A stretch of DNA of 64,000 nucleotides from Pseudofabraea citricarpa (taxonomy: Eukaryota > Ascomycota > Leotiomycetes > Helotiales > Dermateaceae). The stretch lies in assembly GCA_029641185.1 (NCBI GenBank), contig JAPWGK010000018.1:310001-374000 (forward strand). Reading direction: 5' to 3'. Of the stretch, positions 1-13,965 are shown one piece after another. The notes beneath the pieces are model-generated. The model did not search any database. It saw nothing but the letters and a program-made list of their open reading frames with translations, and had not been told where the DNA came from. Both the position numbers and the translations under genes were made by a program. Numbering within the stretch: the first letter of the stretch is position 1; each line of letters starts with the position of its first letter.

Positions 1-451
1 CTAACAGAGCCACCTTCAAAGCCCGAATCATATTGAGTCTTTCTAAACACTTTTGTACTTGCAACAAAGCCATTATGTCAAAGAAGAGATATCGTTAGTG
101 ACTGTGCCTGTTAATTTGACCTTCCAACATGAATATTCAAGTTGTTTAATCCATAGGTCTTGATAAACCCCGCTCCCCCCAAAAAAAACCTACAGCAGGG
201 CAGTTTTAACAGAAATTAAACTGCTCATGCACCTTACAGTTACTTCATTTGGGCATCGAGCCCCTTTTTACGAAGCGAGCATAGGGCGAGTGCCAAAACA
301 CGCTAATGCAGGCACTTAACGCGCCTCTGGGCTCTCTATTTTTCGCGACGCGTCTCATTTCAAATCTGCCCGCCATCCACCTCGCACCACATCAACAACA
401 AGAAGTCTCCAAAGCGTCTCCTACAACACTTCAACTTCACAATCAATAATT
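1..451. other. 5' flank of MCM3, no gene seen
   Basis: I see no coding sequence here. It holds the promoter and leader of the MCM3 gene, including an MluI cell-cycle box listed separately. Any gene to the left would lie outside the window. Confidence 0.6.
341..353 (+). promoter_or_regulatory. MluI cell-cycle box (MCB) with overlapping E2F-like core
   Basis: The string TTTCGCGACGCGT contains the palindrome ACGCGT at 348-353, about 100 bases upstream of the MCM3 start codon. ACGCGT is the binding site of the MBF complex (Mbp1-Swi6 type), which drives G1/S transcription of replication genes in fungi. The position and target gene fit that role. Binding itself is inferred. Confidence 0.6.
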
Positions 452-3222
<2,771 letters not shown>

Positions 3223-3529
3223 AGCACGACATGATGAGTTTGGAGAGATGTGATGATGAGGATGAAGTGCATGAAAGGCGTTTGTGAGGACGAGTGGAAT
3301 TTCGTAGGAGGAGGCCCCCTTCGTGGCGTTGAATTTTCTTGTTGGTTTGATTACTTTGAAATGCCCATTTTAATATTAACCCCTCGAAAGCCGATAAAGT
3401 CAAGCAAGCCAGCAAGCAACGCATAGTAAAGTAAAGTGTGAATAAAGCAAAGTAGGTTAAGGTAGTCTATAGTCTATTGATTCTTTTTAAAATGTCATCC
3501 AAGTCGTCAGCCCAACCCCACGCACGATA
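3223..3529. other. Convergent 3' regions, no gene seen
   Basis: This is the spacer between the convergent MCM3 and Mak32 genes. It presumably holds both 3' untranslated regions. I see no further feature. Confidence 0.5.
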
Positions 3530-5140
3530 TCATGTTTGTATCCTCTTGAACAATTCATCAACTCGGTCATCAATCAGAACCCCGTTCCACGTCTCTTTTC
3601 CCTCCTCATTACTTCCCAATATTGGCATGCCCACTTGCTCTATGGCCAAGCTAGCCGCTACACTGCCCCATACAGCTGCTTCTTCTAATCCTTTCCCCCT
3701 CGCTAACGCGACTGTCAGTCCACCCAAGAATCCATTACCGCCACCGGTCGGATCAACAACTTTGCTGGCATCGGTGTGGTAAGCGGGAATCCATTTGTCA
3801 ATGCCTGGATTGACCTCTTCTTCATCTCGGCGCTCGAATTCATAATCGCCCTTGTCGTTCAAAAGACCAGCGAACAAGGATGTGAGATCAGCCGTATTCA
3901 TAGTTGGCGAGAGAGCATTCAGTCTATGAGCACGTTTTTTCTTGGGTTTCTTAACTATACCGCCATTCTGGGCTATGTAGCAGCCCTTCGCTCCGGCTCG
4001 GACCACCAGCGAGAAGTTCTGGTTCAGGGGCATGGATTCTAAAAGTTGTTCGCAGGCCCGCTCGATCATCGACGTGTCTGCTTCGCCAGTCTCTTCATCA
4101 ATGGCCGTGTCACCCATCAGCGCGGCCAGCTCTGAGTGGTTCGGTGAGCATACGTTGATCCATGGTAGTGTGTTGGTCAGATTTAGAAGTTCTGATGGTA
4201 TGCACAGATCTGGGACAGGCTCCCAAATGATGACGGGTCGGGGTAGGTGGAGTGCCGCTCGGCGTCTGAGGAGCTTCTGCACGATCTCCCTACACCGCGT
4301 GGGAGAACAGATCAGGTGGTATGACTTGGCCGCTATCAGTGGCCCTTTCAGATCATCAGGCGTCAAGCGTATCTTTGGTGTGCTGTATTCAAAAGCCCGG
4401 TCTTGCTTCTCATCGAATTGGTTCCAGCCTCGAGTGGTGAGGCGACTTCGATCAGTACGGAGCAGACATGAGGTATTCCAGGATTTGAGCTGAGCTTCAA
4501 CAGAGTCCGGAAAGTCGCTGCCTACGTCTACAATCCAGGATACTGTCTTGGAGAGCGGCGGAGGTGAGAACAGGCGAGCGCCTAAGGCGGCATATGACCC
4601 TGCCCCGCCGAGGATGTTGTAGACAGAGGGAGTTGGTGGTTGATAATGGATCTCATCTACGTGGTATTAGAGAGAGCAAGCCCATGATGCGTTGTTCTGT
4701 TGTTGTGGGTTGTGGGGCAAGAGGGAAGAGACTGGTCGAGAATTGGCTGTTTGGGATATGCGGGCCCAGACTGCAGTGCAGTGCAAGTAGGCAGACATGA
4801 TTCTTGACCACCAGGCAGTCATAAACTTTCGAGCAACTCTGCTCTGCCCAGAGAGGGTGATGATGCTTTTCCCGCTCTCGAGCCCTCTTGCGATCCTTCT
4901 TGGCCTGCTCAGCGCTCACTGAACATCTTTGGTCGCACGAGGCTTTGACGGCACTTATTCTCCACTTCGCAACACACCACCAGCACAACAACAACACAAC
5001 AACAACACAACATGGGAATTTCTCTCGCAGGAATGGGATGCACCACACACAAGAAGACAAGAGCACGTACCGATAATGAACATGCCCAGCGTGCAGAAGT
5101 CGAGCTCCTGGGACGGAGGGATCTCCTCTTCAGCCGCCAT
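3530..5140 (-). CDS. PfkB-family carbohydrate kinase-like protein, Mak32 type
   Basis: Exons (minus strand) 5140-5071 and 4656-3530 give 398 residues beginning MAAEEEIPPSQEL. The intron is long for this genome (414 bases) and contains a CAACAACAA tract. The protein has a ribokinase-like beginning (ILGGAGSYAALGARL, glycine-rich substrate-side motif) and the C-terminal anion-hole motif as DPTGGGNGFLGG. In active PfkB kinases the motif is D-T-x-G-A-G-D, the final Asp being the catalytic base; here it is Asn. I believe this Asn is shared across the Mak32 branch, so it probably reflects the family rather than decay. Yeast MAK32 is needed for stability of a double-stranded RNA killer element, but the biochemical activity is unknown. 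It is divergent from the CAP gene. The family is confident, the function is not. Confidence 0.85.
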
Positions 5141-5288
5141 TCGTTGACCCTTGGAGATGGTTGGTTTTGGCTAAGGCTGCCGGTGGTGCTTTTTTTTCTT
5201 TCTTTTTGCTCTTCTTCCTCTTGCTGCTGCTTGTGGCGTGGCGGCGGCGACGGCCCCGTTGGAGAATGGGGCAGCGGCAGCGGCAGAT

Positions 5289-5322
<34 letters not shown>

Positions 5323-5686
5323 CCGAAACGAGGCTGAGGCTGACAGGGCAAGAGGGTAGCCTCGTCTATTATGTCAGCTTCCTATTTCGGCTGACGCACG
5401 GCGTGTCCCAGGCTCCAAGCTCAGCGACCAGCTCCTTAACGAAAAAGTAAAGGCTGAACATCATCATCATCCCATCCCTCATCCCCCTTCAACGTAACCT
5501 CCCCCAGGCATCACCTTTCTAGTTTCTTTTTAACTACAGCTCCCGTCCATTGCCAATTGCTCTCTGCGCTTGAGCCCTCATCTCATATTAGTTTCACCCA
5601 CTCCATCTGCCCTCTCTGCATTGTTGATCTTGCCTGCATTGAAACTTGTCATCTGGCACCTCGCATCGAGGGTCCCTGCAGTCACT
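5141..5686. other. Bidirectional promoter, Mak32 / CAP
   Basis: This 546-base spacer lies between two divergent genes. It contains a purine-rich GAAGAAGAGGAAG microsatellite around 5290-5330 and C/T-rich tracts near 5460-5560 close to the CAP start. C/T-rich stretches just upstream of start codons are common in fungal promoters. No separate gene is supported. Confidence 0.5.
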
Positions 5687-7552
5687 ATGGCTGCCCCAAA
5701 CAATATGCATAATTTGACTACTCTGATCAAGCGGTACGTCTCATCCAGACTTCATTTCTCTCCTTCAACAACCCTCCGAGCTCGACTTCCACCACCATTG
5801 CCATCATGGACGACAAAGTAGTTCCTACTATGCATCGCGATGAGCTGACAGCCGTGATTCGCAGGCTAGAAGCTGCCACCTCCCGCCTAGAGGACATGGC
5901 TTCTTCAGCCATAGAGCTGCCCAAGACAAACGGATCTGCTCCTCAAAATGCCCTCCCTGCGACCAGCACTGCTCCACCTCCTCCGCCGCCTGCCCCTAAA
6001 GCTGCGCCAGTCGAAATTCCAGAGCAAGTCGAGGACTTTGACGCTTTTATTTCTGGCACCGTGAAGAAATATGTTGGCACAAGTAATGGCTTGGGAGGGG
6101 CAGTGGCAGAACAGGTATGTCGATTAGAATTTATTATAGTTCGCATACTGATTTATCTGATTAGGCTGCCAGCGTTCTGAAAGCGTTTGCTGCCCAACGG
6201 AAATTTATTCTGGTCACCACGAAAGCGAAGAAGCCCGATATGAATAGTCCAGCTTTCATGTCGCTTTTAAAGCCTCTGCAGGAAGCAATTTCCATCGTCA
6301 ACGAAATTCGAGATGCGAACCGTGGGAAGGGCGATTTTAACCAACTGAGTGCGGTCTCCGAGAGTATCAGTGTGCTTGCTTGGGTTACTGTAGACCCAAA
6401 GCCCCATAAGCATGTGGAGGAGTGCCTGGGTTCTGCCCAATATTGGGGCAACCGTGTGTTGAAGGAATACAAAGACAAGTAAGGATTATTATTCAACGGG
6501 ACGATTTTGAATACTAACTTTGCTTTCCAGGGATCCTAAACAAGTTGAATGGATACAGTCCTATTACCAGATTTTCAAGGACCTTGCGGAATACGTCAAA
6601 CAGACATTCCCTTCAGGGATTCCCTGGAATCCTAAAGGCAGCCCAGCAGATGAAGTTCTAAGGTCTCTCGATCAAGCATCAGGTGCCTCAGCACCTAGGG
6701 CAGGAGCCGGCGGTCCCCCACCACCACCGCCTCCTCCACCAGGCCCACCTCCAAAATTTGATATCCCAGATATACCAGAGCATGCACGAGCGAAGGAAGC
6801 TGGTGGTCTAGGAGCTGTCTTTTCTGATTTGAATAAGGGAGCAGATGTGACAAAGGGCCTACGAAAGGTGGACAAGAGCGAAATGACACACAAGAACCCT
6901 TCTTTGCGCGCAGGCTCTACTGTTCCTACTCGAAGCGACAGTGCCTCGTCGATGCAACGTGGGAAAAGTCCAGCACCAGGAAAGAAGCCGAAGCCGGAGA
7001 GCATGCGAACAAAGAAGCCACCGGTGAAAAAGTTAGAAGGAAACAAGTGGTTCATTGTATGTTTGAATACTCAGACTCACTTATCACGGACTAATAAAAT
7101 CACAGGAAAATTATGACAACGAGTCCGCACCCATCGAGATCGAAGCGACATTATCACAATCAATCTTGGTCAGTCGTTGTAACAAAACTACTATCATGGT
7201 TAAAGGAAAGGCAAACGCCATCTCCATTGACAATTCACCTCGCTTATCATTGGTTGTTGAATCTTTGGTATCATCAATTGATGTCATCAAGTGCTCAAAT
7301 TTTGCGCTTCAAGTTCTAGGCAAACTCCCAACAATTCTGATGGATCAAGTCGATGGCGCTCAAGTCTATCTTGGCAAAGAAAGCATGAACACCGAAGTCT
7401 TCTCAAGTAAATGCTCAGGTATCAACCTGAACATTATTGACACAGAAATCGAGGATGGCGACTACAAGGAGGTACCTTTGCCAGAGCAGATCCGAACTTA
7501 TATCGGAGAGGATGGCAAGGTTGCCAGTGAGATTGTAGAACACGCTGGTTAG
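5687..7552 (+). CDS. SRV2: Adenylyl cyclase-associated protein (CAP/Srv2)
   Basis: Actin-monomer recycling factor that also links adenylyl cyclase to Ras in fungi; cytosolic. Five exons (5687-5733, 5865-6114, 6165-6478, 6531-7056, 7106-7552) give 527 residues, the usual size for fungal CAP. The N-terminus has the cyclase-binding leucine/coiled segment (LEAATSRLEDM). A first short proline run lies near residue 51, then the helical folded domain (about 75-250), then the profilin-binding run [13 protein letters not shown] near residue 265. A basic linker leads to the C-terminal beta-helical CARP domain (about 371-527) that binds actin; it starts at NKWFIENYDNE, across the last intron. All exon joins restore family-typical sequence, so the model is reliable. 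It is convergent with NAM9. Confidence 0.95.
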
Positions 7553-8011
7553 GCAGATATCTTTTTCGTTGGTGGGCTTTTGTAGACTAGAGTACACTGT
7601 ACATGTACCATATGGGGCTTGTGTTTATTGAGCGAATAACGCATTTTGGGCTTCTGAGCTGGCTTTCTTTTGGTGGAATATGAATTATTTCCATCACAAT
7701 CAAGGTGTATGTTTGAATTTTTAAGTGCAGTCGTTTGGATACCTTAGCAGTGCGGTTGGTAAAATTGCGACACATACAAATACAAGAATACTTCACATTA
7801 GCCCTGCGTAGGCTTGTGCCTTCTGAGACGTTTGACATGGTCCTGTAGAATCATTTAATGAAATCATTTCTCAACCTCTCACGGTTGCACGAGGTAAGCG
7901 AGCAACTAGAAGTCTATCAGATGAATGTCACAGAAGAAAAAACAGTCTTTTGAGTATCTGGTCTACAATAAATCCTTCCAGGTAAAATACACGTATCGTA
8001 CAACATTCCAT
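7553..8011. other. Convergent 3' regions, no gene seen
   Basis: This spacer lies between the CAP and NAM9 stop codons. It presumably holds 3' untranslated regions and polyadenylation sites. I see no other feature. Confidence 0.5.
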
Positions 8012-9512
8012 CTATCTTCCGTTCCTCAAATACCAGTTGAAAGCTAGTTGATGCGTTTCCTCGCTGAAAGGAGTTGGGACCTCGGAGAATCCAGGCCGGG
8101 CTACTGGATGTCTTAGATAGACCGCCGAGCAGATGTTCTGGTTGACCTCAAGATATGCTGGGATGAATGCAAATGCGGACATGTAGGGACGAGGTCTCCA
8201 AGGAGTGGCATATGGCTTCGAATCATCCGAGGCGGCAAATCGTGCTTCCGTGATGGCGGCCAGCGATTGCTCGTACGCCTTCTTGTAGGCGACCTTTAGC
8301 TCCGCTTTCTCGGCTTTTTTATTATCTTCTTTAAGAGCTGCGGCCTCTTCTGCTTTTGACGCGGAAGGTGTAAGGGCCGCAAAGCTGGTAGTTAGTTCTT
8401 CAATCTCTTTATCTACCAAGTTCAATGCTTTTCTCTGTGACTTGTTTTGTTGTTCTTTGGCTGTCTTGACAAATGTTCTCAATTGAACCTTGCGCTTGCC
8501 CGATGGCGGGTTTCTTGTATCGCGTAGAAGTACTTTTGCAGTGTCGATGAGGCTTTGAACCTGGTTTCGCTGCTGCTTTCGTAGTTTCTTGTCATCCAAG
8601 CTCTCCTCGCTGTCTGCATCTGCCGCTTGCAGGGATGCTGCCAGATCCGCCTGTTCCTCTGCTTCTTGTAATATTTTGGCCTCCTTGGCTTCGATGGCCT
8701 TCTTCTTTCTTAAGTCGCGTGCAGCTTGCTGCTCTGCAGCCACTCGAGCTTCGTGCTGCTTGATCTTCTGCAGCTTTTGTCCGGCTCGGACTGACTCCCG
8801 CTCTTTTGGTGCTCCAGTAGCGAATAGAACTGCTTCGGTATCAACTTGGAACATGTCGCCTGGGTTGAGCATGTATCCTGGATATTGCATCTGGGAAGAA
8901 TCAGCCTGCCGCACTTGGTCTCCAGGATTCAAATGCTCACTTTCTTGCCATTGACCTTGACCTTTCCGTGCACAACAAACTGCCTTGCCTGTCTAGCACT
9001 GCTAGCAAATAGAGCGCGGAAGATAGCAGTATCCAGCCGTCTCTCCATAGGTGCATAAGTCATCTGCATGTAAGGAATGTGATGATCTGGTGCCCGTGAG
9101 ATAGGTGTCTGCCTCGTGCGGGCGAGACTCCTTCCAGAACCTCTTCCAGCAGCAAACGTCGAGCCATCTAAGGTGGCAAGTTCTTTATGATCCATGGGAA
9201 TAACAGATCGGAACCGTGTCCTAAACATCCGCTTCCAATGGCCCTCTAGTATGTGCTCTCCATGATACGCTCGCGTTATTGACTTGGCCTTCCATTTCTG
9301 TTGGAAGAATGTGTAGGCTGGTTTGCCTGCCGCTGACCACCTCGCCAGGTTGTAGAGATTGATCTTGTTCCATGTCTGTCGGATTTTCTAGAAAGGGGAT
9401 TGTTGTTAGCACCGTCATGTTTTCTTTTGAGGTCTATGGCCAATAGACAATGGTGATGACTTACTCCTCCCCCTAACCGCTTCAGAGCATGGAAATTCTT
9501 TGTCCTCGGCAT
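8012..9512 (-). CDS. NAM9: Mitochondrial small-subunit ribosomal protein uS4m (Nam9)
   Basis: Component of the mitochondrial 37S ribosomal subunit. Exons (minus) 9512-9465, 9387-8941 and 8890-8012 give 457 residues. The start [12 protein letters not shown] was chosen because the yeast protein begins in a similar way; an in-frame ATG lies six codons upstream at 9530. Residues 17-70 ([16 protein letters not shown], then [18 protein letters not shown]) are the family-typical N-terminal segment. The S4 RNA-binding domain follows ([18 protein letters not shown], then [24 protein letters not shown]), interrupted by an intron whose removal restores it exactly. After that comes a long Lys/Glu/Ala-rich, probably coiled, fungal extension and a conserved C-terminal tail. 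It is divergent from the La gene. Confidence 0.93.
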
Positions 9513-10181
9513 GGCTGTGGACGTTGTCACATAAGGAGTGTGGTGTGCTCTTCAAGATGCCGAAGCTGTTCTGCACGGCTTTACAAAATTTCGGGTGCCG
9601 CTAAACCAGTCATTCAGTCTGCTAAATACACGCCATGTCTTGCCGTATCAATAATGAGGGACATCTCTGTGCATGGGTGTATATCTTCTCGCCAATGCTT
9701 TTTACGTGTGACTTCTCAAGTACATCAATACATCAAGTATCGTAAATTGAACAAAGATAAACATGAATGAATAGCCTGTCATTACTTTTGTCACAAATGG
9801 TCAATTCACCACTATGCCTTATATATCAGGCTGTAAAGAGTGGGCAGCGTCGGCGCTGCAGGTGCAGAAATGGAAAGGAGCTAGGCACATGATTAGCGCG
9901 AATCAACCTAATTCTTTTTCTCAAGCTCTTGCGCCTACACTACTTCCCCTCCACAACTTCATTTTGTTCGAGCACATCTTACACTCTCGAATACAGATCG
10001 CATTCATACTCCGATCTACCAAAGATCAACCCCGTAAAACCCACCTCGTTCAATTCTTCCCAGAGCAAAAAGTCAAAGCTCCCCACCGCCCTGGGATTTT
10101 TTTCTCCAGAACCCCGCCATCGAGTCACTGCGCGGCAACTTCTGCTCTTTTCCAACAGCCAATTCAAGAGCGCATTTCAAG
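9513..10181. other. Bidirectional promoter, NAM9 / La
   Basis: This 669-base spacer lies between two divergent start codons. The 250 bases before the La start are C/T/A-rich and look like promoter plus leader. Reading frames present here lack codon character and I call no gene. Confidence 0.5.
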
Positions 10182-11557
10182 ATGTCTAACCTTCCAGTCG
10201 AAACCACCGAGCCTGATTCAGCTGCCACCTCCATCGCCAATGATCAAACCATGATCGACGGAGAAGTTGTTGCGCCTGCACAGGCTGATGTTGCGGTAAC
10301 CGACGGTGAAGCTCAAGCTAAGAAAGAGAACGGATCAGAGGAGGCCACCACGACTGAGGAGAAAGCTGAAGCAAAGAATGGGGAGGAGAATGGCTCGTCA
10401 GAGTCTAAGATTGTGCGCAGCAAATACGACCAGCGCAAGGCCGAGAAGAACGGCCGCTTCAACAGCCGTCGTAATGAGAGCAAATTTGATCCCTCTGTTC
10501 TCCCAAAGACCGATGACCCTAGCAAGATTCGCGCCCAGGTATGCTCAAGGAGACTTGACTTTCAAGTCCTCATTCACTAATACTACCTCAAAAGGTCGAA
10601 TTCTACTTTGGCGATTCGAACTTGCCAACCGATACTTTCATGTGGGATTTGACCCAGGGCACATCGAATGCTGGTGTACCCATCACCAAGATTCACGGTT
10701 TCAAGCGTATGCAGAGATTTCAGCCATACTCCGCCGTGGTTGCAGCACTTCGAGACAGTCAGTCATTAGTTGTCTTCGGTCCCGAGGGCGCGGAAGAGGT
10801 CAAGCGCAAAACCCCCTACGATGCGAAAGCCAGAGCTGGAGGCCGAGTAGAGGCTAGATCTATTTACGCAAAAGGATTTGGAGATGAGGAGCCCACAACT
10901 CAATTTGATATTGAGGCTTTCTTCTCTCCTTATGGTCCAACTAACTCGGTTCGTCTTCGTCGCACTGAAGACAAGCTCTTCAAGGGCTCTGTTTTTGTTG
11001 AGTTTGCGGATGATGCACTCTCCGAGAAATTTCTTGCTCTTGACCCTAAGCCATTGTGGCAAGGCAAACACGTATTGGAGATCAAGTCAAAGAAGGCTTA
11101 CGTTGACGAGAAGCACCAAGACATTAGGGATGGAAAGATGGAACCAAATGAGACCAGAAAGACGGGCCGAGGAGGAGCTCGTGGCCGTGGAGGTCGAGGA
11201 GGAGATCGTGACGGACGCCGTGGAGGAGGAGATCGTCGTGGAGACCGTGATCCAGATGATTGGAAGAAGCGCCGCGAGGACGACCAGAAGTCCGGGTTTA
11301 AGGATCGCCGTGGAGGTCGTGGAGGTAGAGGAGGACGCGGAGGACGTGGCCGAGACCGTGACGATAAAAACTCTCGCAACGACCGAAACCGTGAGCGTGA
11401 GGACAAAGGCGAGCCCAAGGCCGAGACTAAGGCCGAGGCCGAGACAGCAACTGAGAATGAGAAGAAGCGACCACGCGAGAATGACGGAGGAGCCTCAGAA
11501 GAACCAGCAGCAAAGAAGATCGACACCAAGCCCGAAGTTGCTGCTACTGAAGCTTAG
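10182..11557 (+). CDS. La RNA-binding protein (Lhp1-type)
   Basis: Nuclear RNA chaperone that binds the 3' oligo-U tails of new RNA polymerase III transcripts such as tRNA precursors. Exons 10182-10538 and 10595-11557 give 439 residues. The N-terminus is acidic and disordered. The La motif spans about residues 105-195: KIRAQVEFYFGDSNLPTDTF is formed across the intron, followed by GVPITKIHGFKRMQRF. A canonical RRM starts near residue 207 (SIYAKGFGDE, then GSVFVEFAD). The C-terminal 130 residues are RGG/RGR repeats followed by Lys/Glu-rich sequence with KKRPRE, a plausible nuclear localisation signal. The RGG tail gives long open frames in other phases, which are shadows. Confidence 0.94.
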
Positions 11558-12507
11558 ATACCCTGTTGCGTATGATTGCATGGCCTTCCCTTACGTCTCT
11601 CTGTATTTTCCCCACGGTCTATCCGCACCCTTCTTCACACACACACAGCATGGTCAATGGAGTGGGTTTTGCAAGGCGTTCGTGGATTTTTTCCTCCTTT
11701 TTTTGTGTCCCCTCACGTCTGTCTGCTTGCTTTTATGATTTTGGGGCATCACGGATTTCACCAAAAACCGCATGGAATGAATTAAGAATATTCTTCCAAT
11801 TGGGCTGCTTTGCAAATTACAAAATTTGAATCTGCTTGTACTCATAGAAGAGTCCCCGGAAGGCGAAGAATAGAAATCTCAAATCATTTCATTCTTCTCA
11901 ACTCTGAAGACTTTCTGCACTTGAAAATATGCGTGACTAGTATGTTTTTTTTTAGTGAGATACGACCTTGTCTTTTGAACTGACAGTGCTTGAGGGTAGA
12001 AATAGGTTTTGATGGGTGAGCATCAGAAAGGGGGTTTCCTTCTACAAGGATTGAGAGGAGTTTGACTTTCTTGAGTTGTTTTGACATCTAATCGTACAAA
12101 GCTTCCTTCCTACTACCAAAAAGAGCGAAGCAAGGTAAGGTACCATCTATGGGTAGGAAAAAACAAGTGAGAAAGAAAAAAAGAAAGAAGTGAAGAGATC
12201 AGTTTCCAACTCCTATCCAATGCAAGGCATCACATCACATCCACATAGACGCACACATACACACACATGCAGCAACAAAAGCTCCCAGCCCCTAGCTATA
12301 ACTTCTTTCACTTCTTTTTTTGGTTCGATGAAGCTAAGCCAAGAAGATGCCCGTCCCTCTCTCATCCTACATACATACATCTCTCACACTGACGGATCTT
12401 ATCATAATACAGTAGTTTCTCTCCCTTCTTTCCCTTTCTATGCTACATGGGTTTTGTTGTGATTTTCCTCTGGGTTTTCTTCTCGGGGGCCAGCATCTTG
12501 TTTAGAT
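11558..12507. other. Convergent 3' regions with simple repeats
   Basis: This 950-base spacer lies between the convergent La and mL44 genes. It holds short A/T and CACA-type tracts (for example around 12245-12275). No reading frame here has a recognisable product. Confidence 0.5.
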
Positions 12508-13692
12508 TTAGATGATCTCGCCCATATCAATATGTACGGGACTCCAGGGCGCCGCGTTGTTAGATTCCGTGTCGCTCGGTACTCTGACGTCAGATCCCGG
12601 CGAGTACAGGTACCAGCTCTTGAGCGCGGCAACACTGGCTCTCAGTCGTGCCTCTTCCAAACTCGGCCCTGCTCCCTCCCCTAACTTGTCCGCGCCGCTG
12701 AAGATGCCAACCACAAAGACGGGGCTGATACTCATGCGTCCTGTCTCGCTTAGCATCCGCGCGACGGGGAAGTCGAAGTTCTCTCGTGCACACAGCCGTG
12801 CTAGATCGCGCACGGGGAACTTGAATTGGAAGAGCTTTGAGACGTCGAGGTGGCGGGATAGAATGTGTTGCTTTACAAAGGTCTTTGCGGCTTCGCGTCC
12901 GGCGTGGACGTAGATTGCTCCCACCACTGCCTTGACAAAGTTCGCGTGGGCGTTTTCAGTCGTTTGAATATCGTTCTCTGTCTCGAAGGCCTTGGGTATA
13001 ATATCTCCAAATTCATCGTCATAGACGTTTCGACTCGATATTCCTCTTCGGTAATGGGCCTTGTCTGGTCTCTTCTCTCCCGCTCCTAGCCCGTTCAGCT
13101 GCGTCCCTGGCTTCACCTTGGAAAATTGTAGGAGACCTGGGTCGACTTCCGAACCCGGGACTGCAACTGACTCCACACCCCATTCGCTAGCTACTATCTG
13201 CAGAGTCTTAGGACCGTTGTAGGCATATGCGGCAGCGAACAGGACCGTCATAGGTAATCGAGGATAGCGGCAGAGGATCCATTCAGAGACATAATACGAC
13301 ATGAGATTCCCTCCTATTTGAGCCAGCGCAGCATTATTAAAATCGACATTCGTGTCAGCGGAGGGATCGACGAGCGTCCGCGCCAAGGTTTGTATTGGTA
13401 TCTTTTTGGGTAAGGAGAGACGAGCGTGGAGAGCTCCAAGCTTTGCAGACTGGAGAGCTGCTCGGGGCAATGGTGATGGATATATAGGAGCATCGAGGTC
13501 AAGTTCGGCCAACACCTCGCCACCGTCGTCGATGTCCTCATGGCGGAATTCTACAGCCGTAGAGAGAGGTCGTGAACGAGCACCGCTAACAATCTGGGAG
13601 AGTCTTTGATGCTGCTGCTGTCGTAGACAGCAAGGTCTCGTCCGCGGCGACAGCAATTGGCCGCTCCATCTTTCCAACCGTACTCTCTTCAT
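12508..13692 (-). CDS. MRPL3: Mitochondrial large-subunit ribosomal protein mL44 (RNase III-like)
   Basis: Structural protein of the mitochondrial 54S ribosomal subunit. It is intronless and has 394 residues. The first 45 residues are Arg/Gln/Ser-rich and nearly free of acidic residues (MKRVRLERWSGQLLSPRTR), a typical mitochondrial presequence. An RNase III-type domain follows (about 95-265; GGNLMSYYVSEWILCRYPRLP and NAHANFVKAVVGAIYVHAGR), then a double-stranded RNA-binding fold (about 310-370; FVVGIFSGADKLGEGAGPSLEEARLRAS). The catalytic acidic signature of true RNase III is not apparent, as expected for mL44. The upstream neighbour on the other strand is also mitochondrial. Confidence 0.9.
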   Translation of the reverse strand: MKRVRLERWSGQLLSPRTRPCCLRQQQHQRLSQIVSGARSRPLSTAVEFRHEDIDDGGEVLAELDLDAPIYPSPLPRAALQSAKLGALHARLSLPKKIPIQTLARTLVDPSADTNVDFNNAALAQIGGNLMSYYVSEWILCRYPRLPMTVLFAAAYAYNGPKTLQIVASEWGVESVAVPGSEVDPGLLQFSKVKPGTQLNGLGAGEKRPDKAHYRRGISSRNVYDDEFGDIIPKAFETENDIQTTENAHANFVKAVVGAIYVHAGREAAKTFVKQHILSRHLDVSKLFQFKFPVRDLARLCARENFDFPVARMLSETGRMSISPVFVVGIFSGADKLGEGAGPSLEEARLRASVAALKSWYLYSPGSDVRVPSDTESNNAAPWSPVHIDMGEII

Positions 13693-13965
13693 CGGGTATG
13701 AATCCTATCCCTCCTCAGATCGACGTCGTATAAGCGTGAAAGGACCGGTTCGCAATGGGCGGCGTTGGCTGTGCTTGATTTGATTTTCCGTCGTCCCTGT
13801 TCCCCTACGCCAAAATTTCTCGAGCTTCCTCACACGACTATCAAAATCTCGATTAGTCAGCCCCGGAAGCTAGCGCGGGTGTGCACCTCGAGATTCCAAC
13901 GTCCCCCCTCGGGAACAGCAAGCTCCTCAAAGGATTTCCCCCCATATACCGAACAATTGATCAAA

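Noticed and set aside
5012..5450. Overlapping open frames rich in Glu or Arg upstream of CAP
   Set aside because: They are translations of a GAAGAAG-type microsatellite within a promoter and have no conserved features.
10878..11738. Long open frame rich in Val/Glu/Arg in a second phase
   Set aside because: It is the shadow of the RGG-repeat tail of the La protein.
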